A stretch of 64,000 bases of DNA. Source: Peribacillus asahii. GTDB lineage: Bacteria > Bacillota > Bacilli > Bacillales > DSM-1321. The translations under genes and the position numbers were made by a program. Position 1 is the first letter of the stretch, and each line of letters starts with the position of its first letter. The stretch is taken from positions 730,001 through 794,000 of the forward strand of contig NZ_CP026095.1 of the NCBI RefSeq assembly GCF_004006295.1. The letters are read 5' to 3'. The notes beneath the pieces are model-generated. The model ran no database searches and was not told the DNA's origin. It saw nothing but the letters and a program-made list of their open reading frames with translations. Shown here one piece after another: positions 15,859 to 23,444 of this stretch.

Positions 15859-16401
15859 ATGAAAATTGGTTTAGTACGACATTTTAGAGTCCAAAAGGAT
15901 TTGCCAAAAGGCAAGATGGCTACACCAGCGGATTTAAAAAAGTGGTTTGATGAATATGATGTGGCAGATATTGAATATATGAAATGTGACTTAGGAAATA
16001 TTAAATGGAAACAGTGTTATTCAAGTACGCTGCCGCGGGCTGTTAAGACGGCGCAGCACATTTATCAAGGGGAGATTGTACATCTTGATGATCTTTGTGA
16101 AATTCCAGCTCCTACTTTTAATGGCAAAATTAAATTGCCTTTTCTTTTCTGGGCAATTGGGGTTCGTTTTTTTGCTTACTTAAAAAAGGATACTCGTTCA
16201 GATATTCGAAAAACAAAAGAGAAGATTAAACGAGTGTTTGATGAGATAATAAAGAGTGGCGAGGAGGATGTTTTAATCGTCAGTCATGCAGCCATTATGA
16301 TTTATATACGGAAGGAATTACTAAATCGAGGATTTAAGGGTCCGAAGTTTAAAGTGGCGAATAATGGACAATTGTATATATTTGAGAAGGAAAACGTGTA
16401 G
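15859..16401 (+). CDS. Histidine phosphatase family protein
   Basis: A 180-residue member of the phosphoglycerate mutase-like phosphatases. The phosphate-accepting His8 sits in LVRHF (usually LVRHG), a second arginine in SSTLPRAVKTA, and the second histidine in VLIVSHAAIM. These enzymes remove phosphate from small metabolites or proteins; the substrate here is unknown. A variant RHF in place of RHG is seen in some Firmicute members. The ATG follows GGGGAAAGAG, and the gene appears to stand alone, with a terminator at 16517. Confidence 0.8.
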   Translation: MKIGLVRHFRVQKDLPKGKMATPADLKKWFDEYDVADIEYMKCDLGNIKWKQCYSSTLPRAVKTAQHIYQGEIVHLDDLCEIPAPTFNGKIKLPFLFWAIGVRFFAYLKKDTRSDIRKTKEKIKRVFDEIIKSGEEDVLIVSHAAIMIYIRKELLNRGFKGPKFKVANNGQLYIFEKENV

Positions 16402-16516
16402 TTTTTGACATAAGGAGAGAATCGATCATCTATATGAAAGTTTGTTCAATGTAACTGCCATCGTCAATATCTGCCTCATATGAAGGAATCGTTTTTTCTT
16501 TTAATCGCTATTTTAT

Positions 16517-16554
16517 AACGTCTTTCTACATTAATTTGTAGGGAGACGTTTTTT
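16517..16554 (+). terminator. Terminator after the histidine phosphatase gene
   Basis: AACGTCTTTCTACA and TGTAGGGAGACGTT form a long stem around TTAATT, followed by TTTT. Confidence 0.8.
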
Positions 16555-16770
16555 GTATTTCGATTAGAGTAAGAGAATAGTTATATTTTATTATAAATAC
16601 GATTATAATTTGGGTGTTTTTTGGATATTCTAAATAACGAGAATATCTTCATCTTTAAGAAATTATGAATTTGAGACATTTTTTATAAATTATTTCTTCG
16701 GTTCTACAATAAAATAATAAAAAAGGAAATTAACGGTTTGGTTACGTTGGTAATACAATATAAAAGGTGA
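16555..16770. other. AT-rich intergenic region before the alpha/beta hydrolase
   Basis: No gene or RNA is seen here. The leader of the hydrolase, with its cre-like site, follows directly. Confidence 0.4.
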
Positions 16771-16799
16771 GTTGAGTAATGGAAGTTGGAAAGTAAATG

Positions 16800-16813
16800 T
16801 GAAAACGTTTACA
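16800..16813. promoter_or_regulatory. Predicted CcpA (cre) site before the hydrolase
   Basis: TGAAAACGTTTACA matches the 14-base catabolite-responsive consensus TGWAARCGYTWNCW at every position. It lies 58 bases before the hydrolase start. This suggests that glucose shuts the gene down through CcpA. Confidence 0.6.
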
Positions 16814-16870
16814 GGGCTAGTTCGACCACACTCATTTTTAAAGCCTCATCATTTGAAAGGTGGACTGAAA

Positions 16871-17602
16871 ATGTTAAAGTACAACGATTTAGGTACAGGA
16901 ACACCAGTTGTATTTATACATGGTTTAGGGAGCAAGAAGGAAGCTTGGATCCCGCAGCATGATTTAGCAGATCAGTATAGATTGGTCATTCCAGATATGA
17001 GAGGTCACGGAGAAACGGAAATTAATGAAAGTCTTACCGTTGGGAATTTCGCATTAGATATTATTGATTTATTGGAGTATTTAGAGGTTCCGTCAGCGTT
17101 CATATGTGGATTTTCCTTAGGAGGAATTGTCGCACAGGAATTATATAAGCAGCGTCCAGATTTAGTAAAGGGGCTTATCCTTTCAAATACAACATCTTAT
17201 GTACCATCTATATTAGCTAGCAGTATTATTAATGAATCATCTAAGCTTCTTCGAAAAGGTGAAGAGGATTTAATTGAACATATTGTGACAAGAGGGCTGT
17301 ATGATGAAGTGTATAAAGAGGAGGCTAAGAAGGCTTTTCATATACGGGACACTTATATTGAAGCAGCCAAAGCTCCAATTGGAGTCAATTACTTCTCAAT
17401 GCTTCCTAGTATACAAAAACCTGTATTACTAATTGGAAGCACGCATGATAAAGTGACACCGTCTGTAAATATTTATTTAATGAAAGCGTTTTTAAGGAAA
17501 GCGCATTCAGCGATTTTAAAAAATGCCGGTCACTTAAGTAATATCGAACAGAAGGAGCTTTTTAATCAATACGTTACGGATTTTTTAAAATCATGTGCGT
17601 AA
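16871..17602 (+). CDS. Alpha/beta hydrolase
   Basis: A 243-residue alpha/beta-hydrolase with the oxyanion motif HGLG (17-20), nucleophile S82 in CGFSLGG, and likely acid D193 (STHDKVTP) and H221 (NAGHLSN). Relatives include 3-oxoadipate enol-lactonase-type and carboxylesterase-type enzymes, so the substrate is open. The start is placed at 16871 with AAAGGTGG seven bases upstream; an in-frame TTG 99 bases earlier would include a cre site and is unlikely. It is convergent with phaC and could act on pha intermediates or side products, but that is speculation. Confidence 0.85.
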   Translation: MLKYNDLGTGTPVVFIHGLGSKKEAWIPQHDLADQYRLVIPDMRGHGETEINESLTVGNFALDIIDLLEYLEVPSAFICGFSLGGIVAQELYKQRPDLVKGLILSNTTSYVPSILASSIINESSKLLRKGEEDLIEHIVTRGLYDEVYKEEAKKAFHIRDTYIEAAKAPIGVNYFSMLPSIQKPVLLIGSTHDKVTPSVNIYLMKAFLRKAHSAILKNAGHLSNIEQKELFNQYVTDFLKSCA

Positions 17603-17620
17603 TTCAATCAAGTGCTTAAA

Positions 17621-17667
17621 AAAACAAGAGACAAGTACAATATGACTTTGTCCCTTGTTTTATTTTT
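17621..17667. terminator. Shared terminator between the hydrolase and phaC
   Basis: AAAACAAGAGACAAG and CTTTGTCCCTTGTTTT pair across a ten-base loop. There are T-rich bases on the right and A-rich bases on the left, so it can act in both directions. Confidence 0.75.
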
Positions 17668-17687
17668 ATTCAGATGATATTAGCGCT

Positions 17688-18782
17688 TTATGATGAGCGT
17701 TTTTCTAACCAATCTGCAACGGTTGGGTAAGTGATTTTGGAAGCTTTAGGTCCGAATGCTACAGACGCATGTCCAGTAGGAAGGAGCACGTACTTTTTAT
17801 CCTTACTAGAGATAGCATTCATCAATGCTTCTACTTGATGTGGTTGAGCAATATTATCTTTTTCAGCTGCTAAATTAAGGACATTTGCCGTGATATTTTT
17901 TAAATCAACTTTACGACCACGGATGACAAGTTCTCCTTTAATCAGCTTGTTTTGTTGATAGAAGTCTCTAATCCATTGACGGTAAGCTTCACCTGGGAAC
18001 GGAATACCATCGCCTACCCATTTTTGTATAAGCTTCCAGCTCTTGATAAACTGTTCATTGTCAGCTCGATCTACTAGACTGATATAAGGTCCGTAGAAGT
18101 TTGCCATCGGTTTTAACATTTTGTTTCCGAAATCAATCATTTCTGGTGGAACATTTCCTAAAGTTTCGACGACTTTATCGACATCAAAGTATTTCTCATC
18201 AAGGAAAGAACCATATAAGCCTGTATCTTCAAAATCAAATGGGCTCGTCATAAACACGATGTTGCGAATTGGCAATTCAGAGTGAAGAGCAGCGAAGATA
18301 GATGTCAATGTTCCTCCCATACAGTAACCAAGAATTGAAACTTCCTTTGCGTTGGATGCTCGCAATACTTTTCGAACAGCACGAGGAATATAATCTAGAA
18401 CATAGTCATCCATTTTCATATTTTTGTCTTCGTAGCCTGGTGTACCCCAATCAAGTAAATAAACATCAAAGCCGCGGTCAACTAAGTATTCAACAAAACT
18501 GCTGCCTTTTGTTAAATCTAGAATATATGGCTTATTGATTAATGCATAAACGAGTAGAAGTGGAACAGCATGCTTTCGGGGCTGTTCAGATGTGTAGCGA
18601 TATAGCTTCGCTTTATTTCTAGTCCAAATCACTTCTTTCGGTGATTGGCCTACTTCTGGTTCAGGTTCTCTTACCAATACGTTCGTTGCTTTCGTGAAGC
18701 GTTCATATTGGCCCTTAACCTCCTCAGGTACTAAAGTTAAATTCGAAAATTCTGTCCATTCTTTTAAACTAGTGTTACTCAT
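17688..18782 (-). CDS. phaC: Polyhydroxyalkanoate synthase, class IV catalytic subunit
   Basis: A 364-residue enzyme that polymerises (R)-3-hydroxybutyryl-CoA on the granule surface. The lipase-like box has a cysteine nucleophile, GYCMGG with C154, supported by D309 (AAEKDNIAQ) and H338 (PTGHASVAFG). The length of about 360 residues and the phaR gene two positions upstream identify the Bacillus class IV type. It is the last gene of the - strand unit phaR-phaB-phaC, with ribosome binding site GAAAGGTGTGG before its ATG. Confidence 0.96.
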   Translation of the reverse strand: MSNTSLKEWTEFSNLTLVPEEVKGQYERFTKATNVLVREPEPEVGQSPKEVIWTRNKAKLYRYTSEQPRKHAVPLLLVYALINKPYILDLTKGSSFVEYLVDRGFDVYLLDWGTPGYEDKNMKMDDYVLDYIPRAVRKVLRASNAKEVSILGYCMGGTLTSIFAALHSELPIRNIVFMTSPFDFEDTGLYGSFLDEKYFDVDKVVETLGNVPPEMIDFGNKMLKPMANFYGPYISLVDRADNEQFIKSWKLIQKWVGDGIPFPGEAYRQWIRDFYQQNKLIKGELVIRGRKVDLKNITANVLNLAAEKDNIAQPHQVEALMNAISSKDKKYVLLPTGHASVAFGPKASKITYPTVADWLEKRSS

Positions 18783-18834
18783 TGTTCCACACCTTTCGTT
18801 GTAGTATGAAGAGCTTTATAGCATGTTCAAAGAA

Positions 18835-19578
18835 TTACATATAAAGTCCACCGTTAATATTTAACTGTTGACCTGTAATATATCCACCGTCTTTACATAA
18901 GAAAACAACTCCACGTGCAATTTCTTCCGGTTGTCCAAAACGACGTGCTGGAATTTTAGCTACGATGTTTTCACGAATATTCTCTGGAATTTCTTGAACC
19001 ATCTCTGTGTCGATAAATCCTGGGCAGATAGAGTTTACTGTTACACTGCTTTTTGCAAGTTCTAAAGCAAGAGATTTTGTATACCCAATAATTCCAGCTT
19101 TTGCTGCAGCATAGTTTGTTTGTCCGAAGCCTCCAGCTTGTCCAATAATAGAAGAGATGTTAATGATTCTTCCTGCATCTGATTCTAAAAGATATGGAAG
19201 AGCGATAGAAGAAGTATTGTAAACGCTGTTTAAGTTAACATCAATAACAGTTCTCCAATCTTCCTCACTTAGCTTCTTAAATGTGCTATCTCTTGTAATT
19301 CCAGCGTTATTGATAAGAATATCTAATCTACCAAAGTGATTAATAGTTTCTTTTATTAAATTCTCTGACTCTTCTGAATTTGAAACATCTGCTTGAACCG
19401 CATAAGCTTCTCCGCCAATCTTTTTAATGCTTTCGATGACTTGCTCAGCTAATCCCGCACTGCGATTATAGTTAATAACAACTTTTGCTCCGTTTTTTGC
19501 TAATTCCATTGCGATTGCTGCACCAATTCCTCGGCTACCGCCTGTAACGATAGCTACTTTGTTAGTTAACTCTGTCAT
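18835..19578 (-). CDS. phaB: Acetoacetyl-CoA reductase
   Basis: A 247-residue short-chain dehydrogenase that reduces acetoacetyl-CoA to (R)-3-hydroxybutyryl-CoA with NADPH. It has the cofactor motif TGGSRGIG (12-19), NNAG (90-93), and catalytic serine near 142, Y156 and K160 (NYAAAKAG). It lies between phaR and phaC in the conserved Bacillus order. A second enzyme of the same fold is encoded at 21407. Confidence 0.95.
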   Translation of the reverse strand: MTELTNKVAIVTGGSRGIGAAIAMELAKNGAKVVINYNRSAGLAEQVIESIKKIGGEAYAVQADVSNSEESENLIKETINHFGRLDILINNAGITRDSTFKKLSEEDWRTVIDVNLNSVYNTSSIALPYLLESDAGRIINISSIIGQAGGFGQTNYAAAKAGIIGYTKSLALELAKSSVTVNSICPGFIDTEMVQEIPENIRENIVAKIPARRFGQPEEIARGVVFLCKDGGYITGQQLNINGGLYM

Positions 19579-19643
19579 TTTGTTAGTCTCCTTTTAGTTA
19601 CTATGTACATAAAAATAGTAAAACATCTTTATAGATTACTTAG

Positions 19644-20099
19644 TTACCCTTGCTGTATCTTAGTTGTTTCTTTGCTGGCTACTTTATTATTATTAGTAGT
19701 AGTTTCTTTTGTTAATAAATTGATAATTTCATTAAGTTTAGTGTCTAGGGTTTTAATTTTATTTTTTACATCTGTCATTTCTCGCTTTAATTCTGCCTGG
19801 CTCACTAAATTAGAGGCAGTTTCTTCAACTAAATCTTCTAAATCATCCACTTTTGAATCCACGTTGATGATTAGGGCTGAGATATTTGACAGATCAGTGC
19901 GAGTTGGAATATTAACTTGCTCGAAATACTGTTCTGTTGTTTCATTTAGCATCTTCTTATATAGAAGATTCATCTCAAGGACTTGCCCCATTACCTTAGA
20001 AGTTGATTCGTCTTTCAGATTTTCATCAATAATGGTACTGCTTTGATTAAAAAGGTCTTTCCACAATTCAAATGGGTTTAAGTTTTTTTGCTGATTCAT
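19644..20099 (-). CDS. phaR: Class IV PHA synthase subunit PhaR
   Basis: A 151-residue protein needed with PhaC to form active class IV PHA synthase. It is helix-rich with long coiled-coil-like stretches (NLVSQAELKREMTDVKNKIK) and a Thr/Asn-rich tail. The N-terminal NPFELWKDLFNQ is typical. The start MNQQKNLN at 20099 is chosen over the ATG 18 bases upstream because GGGAGAGGG lies between them. First gene of the unit, divergent from phaQ. Confidence 0.93.
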   Translation of the reverse strand: MNQQKNLNPFELWKDLFNQSSTIIDENLKDESTSKVMGQVLEMNLLYKKMLNETTEQYFEQVNIPTRTDLSNISALIINVDSKVDDLEDLVEETASNLVSQAELKREMTDVKNKIKTLDTKLNEIINLLTKETTTNNNKVASKETTKIQQG

Positions 20100-20205
20100 A
20101 TGCCCTCTCCCGTCCATGAGTTTTGTTTGAAATATATTACAAATTTATAATACCAACTAAACCAGAATAAGGAAAGGTAATTTTTTTAATATTTACCAAA
20201 ATTAA

Positions 20206-20238
20206 TTGACAATTGGAACATATAGGTGTAAATTACAC
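20206..20238 (+). promoter_or_regulatory. phaQ promoter with overlapping palindrome
   Basis: A perfect -35 TTGACA (20206-20211) and -10 TAAATT (20229-20234) lie 17 bases apart. The -10 box is inside the perfect palindrome GTGTAAATTACAC (20226-20238), a probable operator. PhaQ, encoded just downstream, is the natural candidate to bind it. Confidence 0.65.
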
Positions 20239-20275
20239 ATAGAGACTATTTAACATATTGAGTGGGTGATACAAG

Positions 20276-20704
20276 ATGACAACAGATAAGAAAAATACTT
20301 CTATAGATTCGACAGCCAAAGATGAGAGTATGATGAACAATATGCCCAAAAATTTAATGATACCTGTTCTTCTGTTAAGTCTTCGAGGTTGGAATTTACA
20401 TGGTTACAAATTAATTCAAGAGTTAAGCCGATTTGGATTTACATCTGTAGATCAAGGAAATGTGTATCGAACATTAAGAAAGCTAGAAAAAGAGAACATG
20501 GTGAAATCTGAATGGGATATGTCAACAGGGGGCCCAGCTAAGCGAATTTATTCATTAACAGAGGCTGGTGAGGCGTATTTGCAAACTTGCACTGATTCGC
20601 TTACGCAATACCAATCCATATTAAATCGCTTTTTTACTATCTATATGGATATGTTCCTCCCTACATCTTTATCACAACGCGATGATGATAAAGAGGAGAA
20701 TTAA
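20276..20704 (+). CDS. phaQ: PHB-responsive repressor PhaQ (PadR-like)
   Basis: A 142-residue PadR-type winged-helix protein (LSLRGWNLHGYKLIQELSRFGF, then QGNVYRTLRKLEKENMVKSEW). In Bacillus, PhaQ represses its own operon with phaP and is released when it binds polyhydroxybutyrate. The order phaQ-phaP, divergent from phaR-phaB-phaC, is the classic arrangement. The ATG follows GAGTGGGTG. The palindrome over its -10 box supports autorepression. Confidence 0.94.
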   Translation: MTTDKKNTSIDSTAKDESMMNNMPKNLMIPVLLLSLRGWNLHGYKLIQELSRFGFTSVDQGNVYRTLRKLEKENMVKSEWDMSTGGPAKRIYSLTEAGEAYLQTCTDSLTQYQSILNRFFTIYMDMFLPTSLSQRDDDKEEN

Positions 20705-20785
20705 TGTTTGTTGTATTTACTTATAAAGTGAATTTGCAGTATTCCTGCAATCACAATAAATTTCTACTTTTAGGAGGTTTTTATC

Positions 20786-21316
20786 ATGGCAGTAAACAAA
20801 AAAGATCAAAATAATAAGGATGTTCGTAATTTAGGTGATTCTTTGCTGGACAGCTGGACAAATAGTTTGAATACAATTCATGCTTCGCAAAAAGAGGTGG
20901 AGAATGTGTCAATTCAAGCAATCGGATATCAAAGAGAGGTGTGGGAGAAATTGACGGAAGATTTAACAAGAATTGAACAAGAACAAAAGAAATTAGTTGA
21001 GGAACTTCGTGTAGTAGGAAAGAAAAATATTCAAACGCTTTACGGTGAAGAAGCAGGGGAGACTTTTGATAAATGGAATGAGCACTTTGATGAGGTGAGC
21101 CTTCGTGTTCAGCAATTTACAGTAACTCCTTTGAAAGAAACTTTTAACCTTTTAAATCAATCCCAAGATCAATTACAAGATTCTATTAAAAAAGGAATCA
21201 CTCAACAACAAAGCCTTCGTGAAAATTTCTTAAACCAAATGAAATCAGCTCAAAAAGGGTTTGTTGATTTAGTGGAATCTAATACAAAACTAGCGTTGAG
21301 TCTTTATAAAATTTAA
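20786..21316 (+). CDS. phaP: Phasin PhaP
   Basis: A 176-residue helical, amphipathic protein that coats polyhydroxybutyrate granules and controls their size and number. It has no transmembrane segment, many Gln/Glu/Lys residues and a long coiled region (EKLTEDLTRIEQEQKKLVEE). It lies 81 bases after phaQ with a perfect TAGGAGGT ribosome binding site, fitting high expression, and a terminator follows. Confidence 0.93.
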   Translation: MAVNKKDQNNKDVRNLGDSLLDSWTNSLNTIHASQKEVENVSIQAIGYQREVWEKLTEDLTRIEQEQKKLVEELRVVGKKNIQTLYGEEAGETFDKWNEHFDEVSLRVQQFTVTPLKETFNLLNQSQDQLQDSIKKGITQQQSLRENFLNQMKSAQKGFVDLVESNTKLALSLYKI

Positions 21317-21346
21317 GTAAGGTGCCAATGGAATAATCAAACAAGT

Positions 21347-21380
21347 AGAGTGGGAGGATTTAGTGTCCTCCCACTTTATA
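21347..21380 (+). terminator. Terminator after phaP
   Basis: AGTGGGAGGA and TCCTCCCACT form a ten-base perfect stem around a short loop, followed by TTATAAAG. With few T's it may be partial, so the reductase downstream may still receive phaQ-phaP transcripts. Confidence 0.6.
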
Positions 21381-21406
21381 AAGATTAAGAAAAGAGGTGC
21401 AAGGCT

Positions 21407-22141
21407 GTGAAGTTAGCGGGAAAAGTGGCCATCATTACAGGTGGTGCGAAAGGGATTGGAAAAGTAACAGCCAAAAGATTTCTTGAAGAAGGTGCTAAAG
21501 TAGTAATCTGTGATTATGACCAGTCGGCTGGGCAAGCTGCATTAGCTGACCTTGGAAGTAATGACGTAAGCTTCTTTCAAGTCGATGTAACGAATACTGC
21601 ACAAGTAGAAACGATGGTTCAATCAACAATTGATACATATGGCAGAATAGATATTTTGATTAATAACGCAGGCATTACAAATGATGGATTTCTTGTAAAG
21701 ATGAGTGAAGAAGCTTGGGAAAAGGTGCTTGCTGTCAATTTGTCAGGTGTCTTTAAATGTACAAAAGCTGTCGCTCCATTTATGTTGGATCAAAAATCGG
21801 GAGTTATTTTAAATGCCTCTTCTGTAGTTGGAATATATGGGAATATCGGTCAAAGTAATTATGTGGCCACAAAAGCAGGTATTATTGGGATGACTAAAGG
21901 GTGGGCAAAAGAGTTTGGTCCAAAAGGGATTCGTGTGAATGCCATAGCACCAGGCTTCATTGCAACGGATATGGTCTCGACCGTACCGCAAAAAGTCATT
22001 GATGCAATGAAAGAAAAGACGCCGCTTAAAAAGCTAGGTACACCAGAAGATATTGCAGAGGCTTATTTATTTTTAGCTTCCGATACTGCAGGGTATATTA
22101 ATGGAACCATTTTAAGTGTGGATGGCGGATTAGTAGTTTAG
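21407..22141 (+). CDS. FabG-like short-chain reductase (second acetoacetyl-CoA/3-oxoacyl reductase)
   Basis: A 244-residue short-chain dehydrogenase with TGGAKGIG (11-18), NNAG (86-89), SSVVG near 138-142, Y152 and K156 (NYVATKAG). The sequence is closest in style to FabG/PhaB enzymes, so it probably reduces 3-oxoacyl thioesters with NADPH. It starts with GTG seven bases after GAGGTG and lies behind phaP, so it may add reducing capacity for polymer synthesis. It differs from PhaB throughout, so it is not a recent duplicate. Confidence 0.85.
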   Translation: MKLAGKVAIITGGAKGIGKVTAKRFLEEGAKVVICDYDQSAGQAALADLGSNDVSFFQVDVTNTAQVETMVQSTIDTYGRIDILINNAGITNDGFLVKMSEEAWEKVLAVNLSGVFKCTKAVAPFMLDQKSGVILNASSVVGIYGNIGQSNYVATKAGIIGMTKGWAKEFGPKGIRVNAIAPGFIATDMVSTVPQKVIDAMKEKTPLKKLGTPEDIAEAYLFLASDTAGYINGTILSVDGGLVV

Positions 22142-22166
22142 TAGTTACAAATATAACAGTTACATG

Positions 22167-22224
22167 AATACCGATATGAAAAGAGCTGCTGTTTTAAGTA
22201 GTTCTTTTCATATCGGTATTTTTA
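22167..22224 (+). terminator. Terminator after the FabG-like gene
   Basis: AATACCGATATGAAAAGA and TTCTTTTCATATCGGTATT form a very long stem, followed by TTTATT. It separates the pha region from the convergent LysR gene. Confidence 0.88.
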
Positions 22225-22291
22225 TTAGGCTTTGTTATAGGACGCTGTTGATTTTGGTCTGGGGCCCCAATCGTTTTATCAACAATATGGT

Positions 22292-23206
22292 TTAACCTAG
22301 CCTTTTATTAAGTTGTTTTAGCTGATTGACTGGATTATTCACTAAAAAGTTGAGTAGTTTTCTTGCTGCGAATGGGATATAACAGTCCTTTTTTGTGATA
22401 ACTCCCAATTCCCACATGAGAGTTGGGTTGACTAAAGAGACCATTTTAATATTATGGTGGTTTATTTTTGAATAAATCGATTTTGGAAGAATCGTAATAC
22501 CTAAACCTTCTTTAACAAGCTCGGCAATCAAATCCCATTGAGAGCTTTGGTATGTAATTTGAGGACTAAACCCAGCATTTAGACACTCTTGGATTATTCG
22601 ATCATGTAAAGCAAATTGTTCGTTGAAAATAATAAACTGTTCATCCTGTAATTCATGTAGACTTACAAAGTCTCTATGGGCTAGTCGATGGTGTTGAGAG
22701 ACATAAATTACAAACTCATCTTTCGTAAATGGATGGACAATAAACTTTTCTGTATTAGTTGGAAAAACACTGATGCCTAAGTCAATTTTTTCTTCATCTA
22801 TTAAACTTTCTACACGTTTTGCTCCTAACTCAACTAATTTTAATGAAATTTTAGGGTGAAGCTTTCTAAATGGAATAGCTATGGAAGGGAAAAATAGCGT
22901 TCCGATTAAAGGTGGTATTCCAATTTTAATTTCACCTGATGGTATATGCATTAAGTCATCTAAACGTACAGAAAGATCATCTAATGTGGAAATAAGTTTT
23001 AGAGCCGAATCATATACAATTTCTCCTGCATCTGTAAGCTTTAATTGTCGCGTTGTACGATCAAATAGTGTGACTTGTAGTTCTTCTTCTAAGTTTTTAA
23101 TGATTTTGCTTAATGATGGTTGTGATAAATGAACATGAGAAGAAGCTTTAGTGAAACTTTGATGTTCAGCGACAGCTATTAAGCATTTTAATTGTTGAAT
23201 CTCCAT
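22292..23206 (-). CDS. LysR-family regulator
   Basis: A 304-residue LysR-type regulator. The N-terminal helix-turn-helix reads FTKASSHVHLSQPSLSKIIKNLEEEL (residues 18-43), and the periplasmic-binding-like effector domain fills residues 90-295. It is divergent from the AtoE-like transporter gene and shares the intergenic region with a perfect 12-bp inverted repeat, so it most likely controls that transporter and itself. The inducer is unknown; a short-chain acid would fit. Confidence 0.9.
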   Translation of the reverse strand: MEIQQLKCLIAVAEHQSFTKASSHVHLSQPSLSKIIKNLEEELQVTLFDRTTRQLKLTDAGEIVYDSALKLISTLDDLSVRLDDLMHIPSGEIKIGIPPLIGTLFFPSIAIPFRKLHPKISLKLVELGAKRVESLIDEEKIDLGISVFPTNTEKFIVHPFTKDEFVIYVSQHHRLAHRDFVSLHELQDEQFIIFNEQFALHDRIIQECLNAGFSPQITYQSSQWDLIAELVKEGLGITILPKSIYSKINHHNIKMVSLVNPTLMWELGVITKKDCYIPFAARKLLNFLVNNPVNQLKQLNKRLG

Positions 23207-23249
23207 AAAAAATCCCTTCTATTCATTTTTTTAATAACTATTATTCTTT

Positions 23250-23284
23250 TTTACTATTTTACTTACAATAACTAAAATAGTAAA
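23250..23284. promoter_or_regulatory. Predicted LysR operator
   Basis: TTTACTATTTTA (23250-23261) and TAAAATAGTAAA (23273-23284) form a perfect 12-bp inverted repeat with an 11-base spacer. It lies 43 bases upstream of the LysR start and about 160 bases upstream of the transporter start. Confidence 0.6.
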
Positions 23285-23444
23285 GTTATCCCAGTAAGAT
23301 AATTCTAGTATTTCCAAATAATTAGAAACATTTTTTGCTAATAATTTCTTGGATGATGAATAAGGATGTATCACCTTTTATTTTGCAGCTTCATCTTATT
23401 TTTATATACAAAATTATAGTAAATAAACAAAGGGGGAGAATAAG

